64,000 nucleotides of DNA from Setoptus koraiensis. Its lineage: Eukaryota > Arthropoda. The first letter of the stretch is position 1. Each line of letters starts with the position of its first letter. The notes beneath the pieces were generated by a model, which was given only the letters and a program-made list of their open reading frames with translations, ran no database searches and was not told the origin of the DNA. The stretch covers positions 21,328,001 through 21,392,000 of the forward strand of contig CM106586.1 of the NCBI GenBank assembly GCA_048013815.1, given 5' to 3'. The position numbers and the translations under genes are program-made. Below are positions 25,101 to 37,800 of this stretch, piece after piece.

Positions 25101-25384
25101 AAAATAGAAGAACAAAACAGCGTAACTAGCATTTCCAATGTCTTTCCCTCGGTCGAATTTTTTTTTCACGATTCGTATTGCGCGCCATCAAAATGGGTGT
25201 GTAAGCATTCCGGATGCATTCGCGCATCACAATTATCATTGGACAAGCATGTGTTTCTCGACATAGCAGAATCACAGGATCGCCATAGATTTTTTCAATA
25301 TTATTTACCTGACACCAGTCAGAATTGGCATATTAAATTATCTAATATTATCACGAATTATAGAGCCTTAAATTATCATTCATC
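19154..25384. other. Gene-poor stretch with a satellite; no supported gene
   Basis: AT-richer than the first 14 kb and without its triplet repeats. Open frames are short. One at 19648-19812 (MLRRTCRVAAIRLIQLTYSY start, 54 codons, cysteine-rich) has no recognisable relative. A 58-bp satellite lies at 23650-24160. The last few hundred bases must contain the promoter of RpL24. I see no transposase or other domain here. Confidence 0.5.
23650..24160. repeat. 58-bp satellite, about eight copies
   Basis: The core TGTAACAATTTTCGGCC recurs at 23710, 23767, 23825, 23883, 23941, 23999, 24058 and 24117, so the spacing is 57-59 bases. Each unit continues with a GACAAAGGGCTGAAT-like block and a variable third part. 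Copies differ by 10-25%, so the array is not recent. Confidence 0.93.
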
Positions 25385-26047
25385 ATGAAGTAAGTATACA
25401 ACCGGGCATTTATCTCTTGTCGGATATCTTTGCAACTCTTTCTCACCATTGAATTTCCCAATATTTGTCGACTATTAGGCTGGAACTTTGTTCATTCAGT
25501 GGATACAAGATCTACCCGGGCCATGGAAAACGTATGGTCAAGGCTGACGGAAAGGTATTATTCGCTCCAACTAGCCAATCCTGTCATATCAGCACAAAAT
25601 CTGACTGAACTTATTTGCTAACAATTTTTTCGTTCTCAATCCTCATCATAGGTTTTCACATTCATGAACGCCAAATGTGAAAGGGCTCATCTGATGCGAA
25701 GAAATCCTCGTAAAATCACATGGACCGTCCTCTACCGTAGACAACACAAGCGTGGCAAAGAGGAGGAGCACAGCAAAAAGAGAAGCCGACGTGCAGTTAA
25801 ATCCCAACGTGCTATTGTTGGTGCTAGCTTGACAGAGATTTTGGCCAGACGTAACCAGAAGCCTGAAGTGAGGAAAGCTCAAAGAGAGCAGGCAGTGAGG
25901 GCCATCAAGGAAAAGAAGAGAGCCGAAAAGAAGAGCAAACAGAAGGAGAGACAGCCTCCTCCGGCACCACCCAAGAAAGCGGGCAAAGCCCAGAAGGCCC
26001 CCAAGCAAGTAATGCCAAAGGCCCCACGTATCGGAGGCAAGCGTTGA
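25385..26047 (+). CDS. RpL24: 60S ribosomal protein L24 (eL24)
   Basis: Three exons: 25385-25389 (ATG AA only), 25479-25554 and 25652-26047, giving 158 residues (family 155-160). The protein starts [20 protein letters not shown], continues [20 protein letters not shown] and [21 protein letters not shown], and ends in the usual lysine/alanine/proline-rich tail. The zinc-ribbon-like start keeps only part of the archaeal cysteines (C6, C36), as in other animals. eL24 sits at the subunit interface of the large ribosomal subunit and contacts the small subunit. Both introns are short (89 and 97 bp) with GTAAGT/GTATTA donors. A first exon holding only the start codon and two bases is typical of ribosomal-protein genes and is too small for open-frame searches. 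Confidence 0.96.
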
Positions 26048-26077
26048 TTTAATAATCAACACTTTTCCATTGGCAAC

Positions 26078-26083
26078 AATAAA
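26078..26083 (+). terminator. Poly(A) signal of RpL24
   Basis: AATAAA 31 bases after the RpL24 stop codon. Confidence 0.8.
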
Positions 26084-26207
26084 GCTATGCTTAGGTTGTG
26101 TTTACACTATTGGCCCTTGTCAAGTTTGTCTCTATTTCTCTCATTGCTTCCTCTTTGAATGACCTGTTATTTTCATTCTTTAGTTTACGTGTGAAGATGC
26201 TGGGTGC

Positions 26208-26380
26208 TAGTGGTACTAGTGGCATTCGCACGCGAAACTATCGACGAATCTGCGTGCAAACGAGAACCGTTTCACCGTGGTTCCAAAAACTTATCCTCCT
26301 TGATCAATCTGAACCGCATCGACCTCTGTGGGAATTTGATCATCTGGAACAGTGAACACTCGCTGTGGCAGCACTAGGCA
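26208..26380 (+). pseudogene. Possible leucine-rich-repeat remnant
   Basis: One frame reads ANENRFTVVPKNLSSL then INLNRIDLCGNLIIWNS, which has the LxxLxxLxLxxN spacing of leucine-rich repeats. It is closed by stops on both sides and no further repeats are clear. It could be a decayed gene copy or a chance match. Confidence 0.3.
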
Positions 26381-26939
26381 GCTCTTCTGAGCCAACTCGC
26401 GCCTAGCAAGACTAGCTTGGTGAAGAGCCTCAATTATCTGTATGTGGGGGCCCCCATTGCGAGTGTGCACAGAAAGTTGATATAGCGCGCTTGTGCATGG
26501 TGGCGAGACAATTGCGCGAAGGAATTTGTTTATGCTTCGAGGAACAGTCCTTTAGTAAGTGAGGAGTTTTTCCATTTGTGCGCCATTTTGCCCATTGAGC
26601 CCCCAGTGCCCAGTTGCCAATGCTCATTGCATCACGCCTTTGGGGTTCCCATTTGGTTAAATAACGTCTTATTGGCCCTGACCGAACTAGGTCTGTGGCC
26701 TCAAAAGCAAATCTAAACGAGCCAGTGGTAACGATGAATCATACAAACGAACAAATATCAAAGCCAAATAAATAATTGACGCCCCAGGATGATTATGAGA
26801 TCGTAACCCCGTAATTACCGTATCTCATCAATCGAAGGGCAGTGGACGGAGGATTGTGGCTAAGACCATGAATGAGAGACCACTATTGGCCAGTATCTAG
26901 CTCAAACGTGCCAAAAATAAGCAACGACACTCACATAAA
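26380..26939. other. Intergenic DNA upstream of Rdl
   Basis: No gene seen. It must hold at least the 5' leader of the GABA receptor gene; no clear TATA box. Confidence 0.5.
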
Positions 26940-29470
26940 ATGACTATGACACCGAACAAAATATTATCAGCGCCTTTTTATAAGTTAAATCGCGTGCCAC
27001 ATACAGTTCAAGATACTCAATTATTGTTATCCTCATCAATAGTAATTAAGGCTTGCTGTTGGCTTAATTTATTGATGCTATGCAATATTTTAATTATTCC
27101 TTCAAGTGTCCATACGTTCAATGCCATGAAGATTGCCACAGGAGCTAGCGGCAGTAGCGGCACCGGCAGTAACGGTGGTGGTGGTGGTGGTAGCTCGACA
27201 ATAAATCATCAACAAAATTTAGTTGGCGGCAATAGTGGTGGCTCTAGCGTTGGTAACAGTGCTAGTGGTAACAACAATATCAACAACAAGAATAGTTCAC
27301 CATTGGCCGCAGCCTGGACAAACGCAAATCTTAGCAAACAACTCGGTGTTGGGCAACAAAATAAACAAACTGGCGGAAGTAACAACAAATTGCTTCAACA
27401 ACAACAAGCAACTCCGGACGATGATGAGTATCCTAATCCAAACATCAATAATGCTGGACACAATATTACAAAGATCTTGACAGCCTTCTTTGAGCACGGC
27501 TACGACAAGCGTGTTAGGCCAAATTATTCAGGTCCACCAGCCATGGTAAACGTTAGCTTCCACATCATAGGCATAAGTTCGGTTAATGAGGTTCAAATGG
27601 ATTTTACAACCGATTTTTATTTTCGTCAAAAATGGTACGATCCTCGGTTGATGTTTGAACCAATAGGCGAAATAAAGGAACTGTGTGTTGGAGCGGAATT
27701 CGCAGAGAAGATTTGGCTACCGGATACGTTCTTTGCAAACGAAAAAACTGCAACATTTCATAGGGCCACCACGGACAATACATTTATTAGAATAGCGCAC
27801 AATGGTAGAGTTTACAGAAGTATAAGATTGACTGTAACATGCTCATGTCCAATGGATTTGCAATACTTTCCAATGGATCGTCAAAGATGCAAAATTGAAA
27901 TAGAGAGCTATGGTTACAACACCAGAGATATTGATTATCGTTGGGAGAAAGGAAACGAATCGGTCAGTTTAGACACTAAAATTGAGTTGCCACAATTCAA
28001 GATATTAGGACACAGAATGGGACACGAGCTACAAAATTTGAGCTCTGGCGATTATATTAGATTATATTGTGAAATACATTTTGTACGTTCAATGGGTTAT
28101 TATTTGATACAAATATATATACCAGCCAGTTTGATAGTGATCATAAGTTGGGTGTCGTTTTGGTTGCATCGTAACGCCACACCAGCTAGAGTGGCTTTAG
28201 GTGTTACCACTGTGCTTACTATGACAACCCTCATGTCTAGCACCAATGCCGCCCTGCCTAAAATATCCTATGTAAAGTCAATTGATGTGTTCTTGGGAAC
28301 ATGTTTCGTCATGGTGTTTGCCTCATTGTTGGAGTACGCCTCGGTTGGTTACGTAGGTAAAAGGATTAGCATGAAAAGCAAGCGACAGCAAGACCTCCAA
28401 CGTCTTCATCAGCATCACCAGAAGGTGTGCGTGGCTGCCGCGGCAACGGCGGCCGCCGCTCAAGCAACTCAAACCCTCAATGCAAATTATGCCAATCAAC
28501 AAACTCCAAAACTAGGTTTTCTAGGTAGAGTTGGTAATAATATAAATAGCAATGCAAATTACATCTTCTCTAGCAACAAACAATCAGGAGGACTAGTAAA
28601 CAATAATAACAATAATACCAGCACCAACAATCAGCAACAGCAACCAATCAACTATTCGACTGCACAACCACCAGTACAACAACAAAGTATGTATTATAGA
28701 AATCCGCAACAGCAACCACAACAACTCCAACATCAGCACCAACCTCCGACCCAAACTCAGACACTTCAGCGAAGATTCACAACAACATCGGCACACCATA
28801 ATGGATCACAGTATGCGACATCGTCTCAACCAGTTAGCGTGAGGCGCCTCATGCCAGACTCTGAGCCCATATACGGACAACGGTCATCCATAAAGGTACG
28901 TTGCTCGATAACGGTTCGCTACACCGCTTGCATTAGTCACTTTGCTTCGATCCTAGTTATAACCAACAATGTCTAACCATTTCTTACATCACTTTTCCGT
29001 ATCTTGAGCAGATTATGATAGACCAAAGACAGGCTCAGGCGCCCATTTATAAGCAGTCCCTTACGCAACAGTCTCGACCCACGGATTCGGACTCATCAAT
29101 GCCCGCTGGTCACGATAGTTCAAGCACTACATCTCAGCAACAACAGCAACCACAAAGTGGTAACAATATCAATGGTAAAGCAATCATTCCTAGTCAACAA
29201 TCATCGACGGCTGCTGCAATAGTGGCTGCCGCCAATGCAGTTGCAAATCCGGCCTCGGCCCCAACTACCGAATTTGAGGTAACCACAGGTACAAAGGATA
29301 TGATCAAAATATGTGGTTGCACTCCAAGTAGCATTGACAAATACTCTCGAGTATTATTTCCAATATGTTTTGTCTGTTTCAATCTCATGTACTGGATTAT
29401 TTACGGTCATATAAGCGGACAAGTTGATGATGACAAAGGGCCACCATTGATAGAATTTATCAAGTCTTAA
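26940..29470 (+). CDS. Rdl: GABA-gated chloride channel subunit RDL
   Basis: Two exons, 26940-28895 and 29012-29470 (intron GTACGT...AG, 116 bp, phase 0), giving 804 residues. Order: a hydrophobic signal region (about 33-58), a G/S/N/Q-rich stretch, then the ligand-binding domain from [13 protein letters not shown] (about 188). The Cys loop is [15 protein letters not shown] (about 302-316). M1 is [22 protein letters not shown]2 [21 protein letters not shown]3 [19 protein letters not shown], then a very long Q/N-rich M3-M4 loop (about 290 residues) and M4 [21 protein letters not shown]. The [21 protein letters not shown] ending of M2 is of RDL, not LCCH3 or GRD, type. RDL forms the main inhibitory receptor of arthropod neurons and is the target of cyclodienes, fipronil and isoxazolines. 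The 2' alanine (ARVALG) is the ancestral, sensitive form. Having nearly all of the channel in one exon is unusual. Confidence 0.95.
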
Positions 29471-29609
29471 CTTGCACTTGTTTATATTGTAATAATAGTT
29501 TAGCACCGCTTTAGACAACACACAAAGAAACACTGACTTTAAGCAAAAAGTGATAATAGAAGAATTGAAGCGATGAAAACAAACTCAGCAGAATACTCAT
29601 AAATATCTA

Positions 29610-29615
29610 TTTATT
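29610..29615 (-). terminator. Poly(A) signal of IscU
   Basis: AATAAA on the minus strand, about 150 bases after the IscU stop. Confidence 0.6.
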
Positions 29616-29652
29616 ACTCACAAAGTCTATAAACAACTAGAATTTTAGGCCA

Positions 29653-29658
29653 AATAAA
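29653..29658 (+). terminator. Poly(A) signal of Rdl
   Basis: AATAAA 183 bases after the Rdl stop. It lies beyond the IscU signal on the other strand, so the two 3' ends may overlap. Confidence 0.55.
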
Positions 29659-29761
29659 ACTTAATTAGAACACAGCTTTCAAGTCAGATATTCGTTGTTT
29701 AGTCACCCCTCGAATGACAGCTGGTATGTTGGTTGATCATACCGGGCTATTAGGCTGTCGG

Positions 29762-30290
29762 TCATTTGGGTTCAGATTGCGATTTTTCTTTCTTTTTTTG
29801 CCTTATATCCTCCAGGGCGGCCTTCACGGCATCTTCGGCAAGCATCGAACAATGCAATTTGACTGGTGGTAAACTCAACTCCTTTGCTATATGTGTGTTT
29901 CTGATCATGGACGCCTCCTCCATGGTCTTGCCTTTAACCCATTCGGTGGCCAGCGAGCTGGACGCTATAGCAGCGCCGCAGCCAAATGTCTTGAATTTTG
30001 CATCGATGATGTTGCCATTGTCATCCACCTTGATCTGTAATTTCATTACGTCTCCGCATGCTGGAGCGCCAACGAGGCCAGTGCCTACATTCTTTTCTTT
30101 TTTGTCGAAGGTTCCAGAATTTCGCGGATTCTCATAATGATCAAGCACTTTAGCGTGATAATGTCTCACAAATGATACAGCGCGAGGCAATCGACTGCGG
30201 CCAGACAAATAATTAGAAATATAGTTATAGATTAGTAAGAGTTGAGTAGCAATAATAATTAGCAGCGGTTGGTCTCTATACTTACATCAT
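29762..30290 (-). CDS. IscU: Iron-sulfur cluster scaffold protein IscU/ISCU, mitochondrial
   Basis: Two exons, 30290-30286 (ATG AT) and 30194-29762, joined across a 91-bp GTAAGT...CAG intron, giving 145 residues starting MIRLPRAVSFVRHYHAKVLD. The arginine-rich start is a plausible mitochondrial presequence. The mature part is highly conserved: HYENPRNSGTFDKKEKNVGTG, GAPACGDVMKLQI, KTFGCGAAIASSSLATEW, and LPPVKLHCSMLAEDA. The three cluster-binding cysteines and the LPPVK chaperone (HSPA9) site are present. ISCU receives sulfur from NFS1 and iron with frataxin help, and assembles 2Fe-2S clusters in the matrix. The C-terminal end is lysine-rich. The tiny first exon is chosen because the frame upstream of the acceptor has no ATG and the join gives the correct N terminus. 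Confidence 0.95.
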
Positions 30291-33200
30291 GTTTATGGAT
30301 AATTTATTGTCTGTCAATAGGTGATTCAATTGGTGAATTTTTGATTCTGGATGATTAAAATGTGTAAACAATTCCGTCTGGTGCAATGTCAATGCCGTCT
30401 TGTTTACTGCATTTGTCTAGTGATTTCTGTGCGAGCTTTTCAGTGCACTGTAGAGACCTGCTTGTGCGCGCGGTCCTTCTCAATGTGCGTATATTCATTC
30501 GGGACACACGGGCGGAACTGCGCGCTGCAGCGGGAGCACTCTCACGAGCTGTCAGACTGAGGGGCAATCTGCTGTGGGCGGTCTATGCGCTGACCGCACG
30601 ACCGCCCGGGTGCGGCCTACGGGCCGGACGCTCTAGCGCGACAAGTAGGGGCGCAAAATAACATGGGACGGTGAAACGGATACACGGGCGCGATGCAAAA
30701 ATGCACACATTTTTGTTGTTTGCTAAAACGAGTGAAAACAACGGCTGACACATCGGGCTATCCGCAGCGCGACTCACCTCTTCGGGCTTGACGCACCGAC
30801 ACACCCCCGATAACCCGTGGAAGGGCCATAGCGCAAGCTGGGAACATGGGAGCCCTCTGTGCGCATGTTCCAACTAACTAACCAACACTGAATCAAGATT
30901 CGCGACGTTGTGATTCAGCCGTGAATATTTGAACAAAGTTTCTCAAATCTTCACTATGATACGATCGTCTCGGTGAGTTATCTAGTCGAATCGGTCCCCC
31001 GAGCGAGCTCGCCAAAGAACTTTTGCAACGACACCTGTTATATCATTCACTGTTAGATGGTGATCGTTTGAGCACCGACCAGCAACATTGTCTAGCGAAG
31101 AAGCAAGATAAGAGTTCGTGTTCAAAGTTTTATTTAGTTCACCTAGATTCTCGACAAGATGATTGTGCCAATGTTGCTAGAGTGATCCTAAGTCAAGCGG
31201 TCCGGACGTCATGCAAGTGCCAACAGAAGACAGATATTGCGACAATTGATGACATTCCCATCGGCCTCAAGAGAAGCGTAAACAAAGTTTGCCGAAAAAC
31301 AAAGGTCAAACATCAGCAAAATAATCATGCAAATATCACAGGCATGGCCCATTGTAATGATATTCATCTCAAGTGAGTAACTCCCACCACTGAACTTCTT
31401 GAACTTTTTATCCTCACGCACCTGCATGAGTGTAACATTTGTCTCAGCCGTCGACTGAATAACAAATAACAGTAGCTGTCAGATATCCGCACGGATATAG
31501 TCAATCAAATCGCATCAGTTAGTTGTTTGCATTCAATATGTCGTCAAATTGGTTGTTAGTCAACGGTCATTTTTGTCGCAGACCATTCTACGCTACTCCC
31601 GATCCGACAAACATCACAACAACAGCAACAACGCCGGTGATTATATTCGCATGACGAACATCATTGAGACTATCGTTCCTTTTTGCCGCCAGTGATTAAA
31701 TGAATGAAAGTGACACATAATTGACTATTGACCATCGTCGTGTTTCCCGTGAGGCAAAACAGCGGAAAAGCATTCAATATAATAGTGTATGTTAACGTCG
31801 CTAGGTGAATTACGGGCGCTATTCGGGCTAAATCAATTTATCAGAGAAATTATTAGAAAAGTTGCTTGGGTTCGTGGGTTGATGCGATCTTGTACTGATT
31901 AGACTGCAAGTAACTGATGCGAAAGTCACGTACTCGATGAAAACGCGTTCGCCAGACACATCATTTGGCTTTTGAATAAATCTGGGGGCCTTTTATTGCC
32001 AAGACGGATCAACGTTATCACCATCCATCACTATTTATCACCATGTATCAGGATATAGTGATCTCGCTTTGTATCTTTTTGTGTGTCTTCTATTTTTTAT
32101 GGACAGGCAACGTGATATAACTCTCGGATGATGGTCGCCATCTTAGTGAGACGATCATATGAGCGACGATGGTGATCTAGTGTTGGTAATCAGGCACGCA
32201 ATTTTTATCAACTTTTACTAATGTTTAATCTCTCGCTGATACAAACCAAACCAAACCAAACACACCAACACACACTATATAAATGAAATACATATGATAT
32301 GAGAAAATGTTAAAATGGTGCAAAGCGGAGTGCGAGGCCGAGTCAGGGGGCCAGCAACCAGCAAACATAACCGAGCTGCATGTCGGGCCCGATGATCACC
32401 AAGAGAGAAATCTCATCAATCACAAGCGAGTCAAGCGACTCGCCGATACGCCGTTATAAACGGACGCTGGCTATAAACTGGCGCCGCTTGTTTATACGTT
32501 TCTATTACTGGCCCCTGTGTGAATCTGTGCAAGTCGTTGGCCGGCCGAGGATAAACGACCAACTCAAATTAATCGCGCTTTATCATCACTTTGTTGCTTG
32601 GATGACCACATCAACTTTGATCCACCCCAAGGAGACCTCAATCCAATTTGATAGGCCACGAGACGTAAAGTAGCTGCACTGATGAAATTACTGGGCGGCC
32701 AATGATGACTATTGTCCTGCTCACACATATCCGCTCTATTTCCACCGCTCACTGAGTATGATCTGGCTGTATATATAACTGTATGGCTATATATATATCG
32801 TTGTGTGTGTGGCATAGCTTGTACATGTAGCAAGAAGAAAACCAATTACATGCTTGAGTATCATGTGACCCATAGGAGCGCAGAAAAGAAGAGAAGAAGC
32901 CAAGAAGTTGCGGGCAAATGATGTTGTATGCCAGCGACACAACATTATTACTTTCGAGATGGCTGTACGGCAACTCGAACTTTTAGCTTTTGCCAGTGGC
33001 CTCGGCAGCCCGAGCACCTCTTAAATGCTTTATATTTACTAGTTTTATCACACCATTGTGCCACTATTGTATGATAGTGGGTTTCGGGGTCGAGCTGTGT
33101 GTAAAAGTTAATCAGCTCTTGGTGCTGTTGTGCAACAGCGAGCGCAAGAACAAAAGTTGCACCCAGATTCATGGCAGACAGTGCTTAGCTTTGTCAGTGG

Positions 33201-34840
33201 CCAGATATAGAAGATATAGAGAGTTTTGCAAAGAAACGTATCGCTCAGTTGTTGTTATATATAGAAAAGAATAGGTGAAGTCTCCGTGGAGGCGCCACAC
33301 CAAGCGGCCGGCTGCACTGTAAATAAGCACTCATAATTTATGTTGCGCCGTCACATTTACTTTTGCCGGCGTCCGAGACATACTGCAACTATACATCTAT
33401 ATACAGTCGCACATATCGTCTGGATATAGTCGGTTATAATTGTTGTGAGCTAACAAGCAATTCTCACCTTCATTATCACACATGGGCGTTGCGAACGGCG
33501 CTCGAAGCATACAACTGCTGCTCAAAGGTGCCATTCCGGAAGACACACCGAGATTCGTTTATGTACGCTTGATTTCGAGTCGCTTGGATCGCTGACCAGT
33601 GTCACTGGCAACTGCCTTTGTCATCTGTTGTTCGACCGCTGGCTGTCATTAGCAAGTGGCGCTCGTGTTGGCACCGAAAACGAGTTTTATTCACGAGACG
33701 AGCAATTCCCGAATTTATGCTAATGAACGAACGATTGGCAACCACCATTCGTGCGTTCAACAACGCTGGCTGGTCGGCCAAGCAATGCCAACTGTGAATT
33801 GTGGCTCGTGCCAGTTTAGAGTCATCATTCGGGCGTCTGCAAATGCTGATATAAACGTTGCTGAAAGTTGCCAACAGTTTTCTTGCATTCGCTTTTGCCA
33901 ATTGCCGTTTTCTTTTGCCGTTTGGGTTCGGCGAGCAGAGCGGCCACCGAGCGGTATGATTGATTAAACGAATTGGTGAATTATTGGCAGCAACAGCGTA
34001 CAGCCAGAGCCTTCTGAGAGCCGTTGATGGGCGTCGAAACTCGCCAAGACGCCGAGCGAAGTGTGATAAGAAAGAATGCCGACAAGAAATGGCAGAGCAA
34101 GAATTGATTGTTGTAAAAGGCAAAAAACACCGAGCAACAAAATGGGGCAACGGTTGCATGCCGCTCATTTAAATGGCCAGATGGCCATATTGACCATATC
34201 AACCATATAGGAATAGGAATTAGTATTACGTATAGGGGCACGCAACATTCTAATCTGACCAATGTGCCTCTCAAACAAACTTGTCATGTTTAGGTTTGCA
34301 AAATGGAATTGTTTCCAGCAGCGAAAACAACAATCTCGGATTTGGTGATAACTGGGACTTTTGGTGGAGCCATTCGGGTTAGTAGTGTCGTGTTGTGTGA
34401 TGTATACACTTATGTATATATATATATATACACATTGGCACGCCATAGACTTCTATTAGTTGCATCACATATGCTGGCTAGATACGAGCTATAGCAAGAT
34501 GTTGTCTCTTGAGCAACTATTCGGGCCCATGTCGCTTGGCGCTGGCAACGATGAATTACCGCGTCGGTATATTGCCTAACAACCTAATGATTATCATTTA
34601 ATCACCCATATGTTACCCAACGACGCTCACACTACCACGACAACAACAAATGCATGTGTCTACAACCGACCGCGGTCAGGCATATCCGGTGAGTTTGCAT
34701 GCAATGCAGCTAGCGTTAACACAATCATGATATCATATCACAATATGCGTTAGCCGTGATATGTGTTAGTGTTACGCTTACATTTAATCATAACGTCTAA
34801 TCATTACGACCGTATTAATGAACTTTGTCGCTATCGCCAG
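30291..34840. other. Intergenic DNA between IscU and the CA-related gene
   Basis: Contains a short GC-rich patch (30450-30860), which could be a CpG-rich promoter region of IscU, and a 117-codon open frame at 31023-31376 (see next entry). (TA)n tracts lie near 32780 and 34410. The missing first exon(s) of the carbonic-anhydrase-related gene may be here; I could not find a convincing one. Confidence 0.5.
30990..31372 (+). CDS. Unidentified open frame, possible exon
   Basis: The frame reads IGPPSELAKELLQRHLLYHSL and continues through DGDRLSTDQQHCLAKK to KTKVKHQQNNHANITGMAHC. It ends at a good donor (AA then GTGAGT at 31373). Codon use looks more coding-like than its neighbours, but I do not recognise the family and could not place a start or partner exon. 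It may equally be chance. Confidence 0.25.
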
Positions 34841-37800
34841 GGCCAAACTACTGGGGCCTGCTCAATCCGGATTGGGCCATGTGTCACAAGGGCAGGAAAC
34901 AGTCCCCGATCGACATAGATCCGCAATCGTTGGTGTTTGACGCAAGACTGAAACCGTTGCAAATGGACAAAAAGCCAGTAAGTAATGTCTGGTCTGGTCT
35001 GTGTGATATCCATTTGTGCCCATTCCCATGATACATCCGTGATACATCCATGATACATGATGATCGTTGTTGGTATCATTGCATCTTTGTTTTAAAACAA
35101 TTAAATCGCTGATCCGACCAACCGATATGCTGTTTGTTTGTTTGTTTTTTGCTTCTTCTATCCATTTGGCGTTTTCCATTGGCCGGTGCTCAGTTGTCCG
35201 GACTAATGTACAACGATGGCCACGCAATTATATTTACTTTGGAAAGAGCATATAAAACAACAACGACAACAACAAACAACGAAAAACAAGACACCAACTC
35301 GGCGGCGGCGACGGCGGCGGCCCAATCAAGTCGAGCCACAGCCAACACTTACAACAATGCAATGAATATAGACAAACAAGCACAAGTAGCAAGTGGTGAT
35401 AAATCTATTTCGCTTGGCCAACTAGAGAGAGATCAACCGAGTGTAAATGAATACAGTTTAAGCCAAGATTTGTTATCTGTTGTGTCGTCGTCGTCATTAG
35501 AGTCGCAGCCAGTGGTGTCGCCAGCATCAACGAGAGACTACGAATCAATCGAGGACAAGTCCGATGTAGAGCACAACGGCAAACACATTGATGACAATAT
35601 TAACAACGAAAACATGCCCGATAATGATGATGTGACAACAATGGTCGAGCTTAGGGGCGCCGGCCTCCCTTACACTTACAGATTCTTCATGTTGCTGATT
35701 CGGTTTGGGTCGGAAAATCAGCGCGGATCTGAGCACCAAATATCCTCGCAATCGTTGCCTGCCGAGGTGAGTCACTGTCGGATGCCCATATTGTAATATT
35801 GTCACAACATTTATTGTGCCCTGTTCATGATTATTAACAATCTCTGTCATCATTGCCACTTATTTGATCAATTGAACTTGTCCCACAATCGCTCAACAGA
35901 TACAATTGTTGGCCTACAACCACAAACTGTACAAGAGCTACCAGGAGGCATCAACGAAACCGTCCGGCTTGTTGGCAGTGTCCGTGCTCGTGGACATTGC
36001 CAACAACACCAGCACTAGCACCAACAACTCTCTCGACAGACTGCTGGATGGGGCCAAAAGAGTCAACCACAGAGGTAAGAGTTGACTTGGAGCTATCGCG
36101 AAATTTGCCACAGTCAAGTAAACATAACGCATTTATCACAATTATGTGCAATTCGCATCAATCAATTTTTGTCCGCGTTTGTCTCACTCACACACAGGTA
36201 AACACACTCAGTTGGAACATTTCGATTTGGCCGGCCTATTGACAGATCCAGTCAACTTTGTAACATACGAGGGCTCTCTCACCTACCCCGGGTGTTACGA
36301 GAGCGTCACCTGGATCATACTCAACAAGCCTCTCTACATTAAACAGTCTCAGGTGAGTGCTGACAGCCACAAGTTATCATGGGCTCTGTCTGCTCGCCAT
36401 AGAAAGGCAGCCACGACAGAGCACCCACCGATGCTAACCAGGCTAGTTAGCCGTTGTCACAATGGCGCCCCAACACACTTCATTGTCCACCAATACAAAC
36501 CACTCTAAACCGCTATGTCAGCAAACTGGCATTGTCCATTGCAAGAGGATCCGAGTCAGGGCACACTGTGTGTGCCGCGTTACAACAGTTATATAGACAG
36601 TTTTATACATAGTTGTATAGTTAGACTGCTGATTATGATGTCAACAGTAGAATTAGATTAGACAGTCGAACAAAAATCAGGCTAGTTTGAACCTAATTCC
36701 AGTCAGTTGGGTGCCACACCTTTGCGTTGCTGCTTTTGCGTCGGTTAGCCGCTGCCGTTGTTGATCAATTATTGATTAGGTCATTAATAACTATTAGGTT
36801 ATGTCATCAGCGTCGTCGTCGCGGTCGCAATGAGGCCCTTTAAATATAAACCAGAGGGCGAACATTCTTAACGGCTCGTTACAATGATTGGAATAATGTA
36901 GATCACACACATACACAAAATGTAGATCAGGCGGCACGGGGGGGGGGGGTTCTATGCATATTTCCACTGGACCAACTTGCAGCCACTACATGTTTGCATA
37001 CAACATTGACGGCCAATTGGGGTAGTTATATAGACATTATTTATCTTGATAGTGTCGGCTGGCTGGCTGGCTGAATTGCGGGCTAGCTTTAGTTTTGCTT
37101 TCTGTCCATTGTCGCTGGCTGGCCTTTGTTTTGCATCGGCTATAAACTAGCTATTCGAAATGATAATGACGACAATGATGATGTCAGTAGGTAGAATATT
37201 GTGTCACGCGACATTGTCACTGACCCGCTGCCGCAACTTGTCTATCTCTTGATGATATTATGTAATACATACAGATGCGGTGTATACAGACTCAATAGAG
37301 ACAAATGCATTAGGAACAGATGAACTGAGAACGAGCGAAAGGGAGTCATGCTATATCTAATAGAACCGATTATTTGGTTGTAGAGAGCATCATTATGAGA
37401 TCTATTTCGCTCGCTCTATCTGAGTAGACAAAAGATAGACTCGACAACGAAATTCTCATGCAATGAGAGAATAACCTGAGGCAAATTTTACAATCATATT
37501 ATGAATGACCCAGCCAGTTACATTGTCAATGTGTGTCCTCGAAACTCTCTCTCTCCCTCTTTTTATTTAGAGATAACCGTCGTGAGCCAGTGATACACGC
37601 TAGAGCACGAACGTGGCTACCGTAGATCACGGTCGCATACTTGCTCCTGCTTATCCATTCTAGGGCAATCGTCCAAATTAAACTCGGGTTCCCTTCACGC
37701 TTCGGGCGTCCCGCCATGGGGCCGCTTGACGCATTCTGAAGTAAACTGAAAAAAAACGGACTCATTTATTTAGTGCAAATATCGAAACTGAATCAATTGC

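Noticed and set aside
24978-25388. 136-codon frame ending at the RpL24 start
   Set aside because: It overlaps the promoter and leader of RpL24 and has no relative.
33602-34168. 188-codon minus-strand frame
   Set aside because: No recognisable domain, mixed frames on both strands and no splice context; looks like chance.
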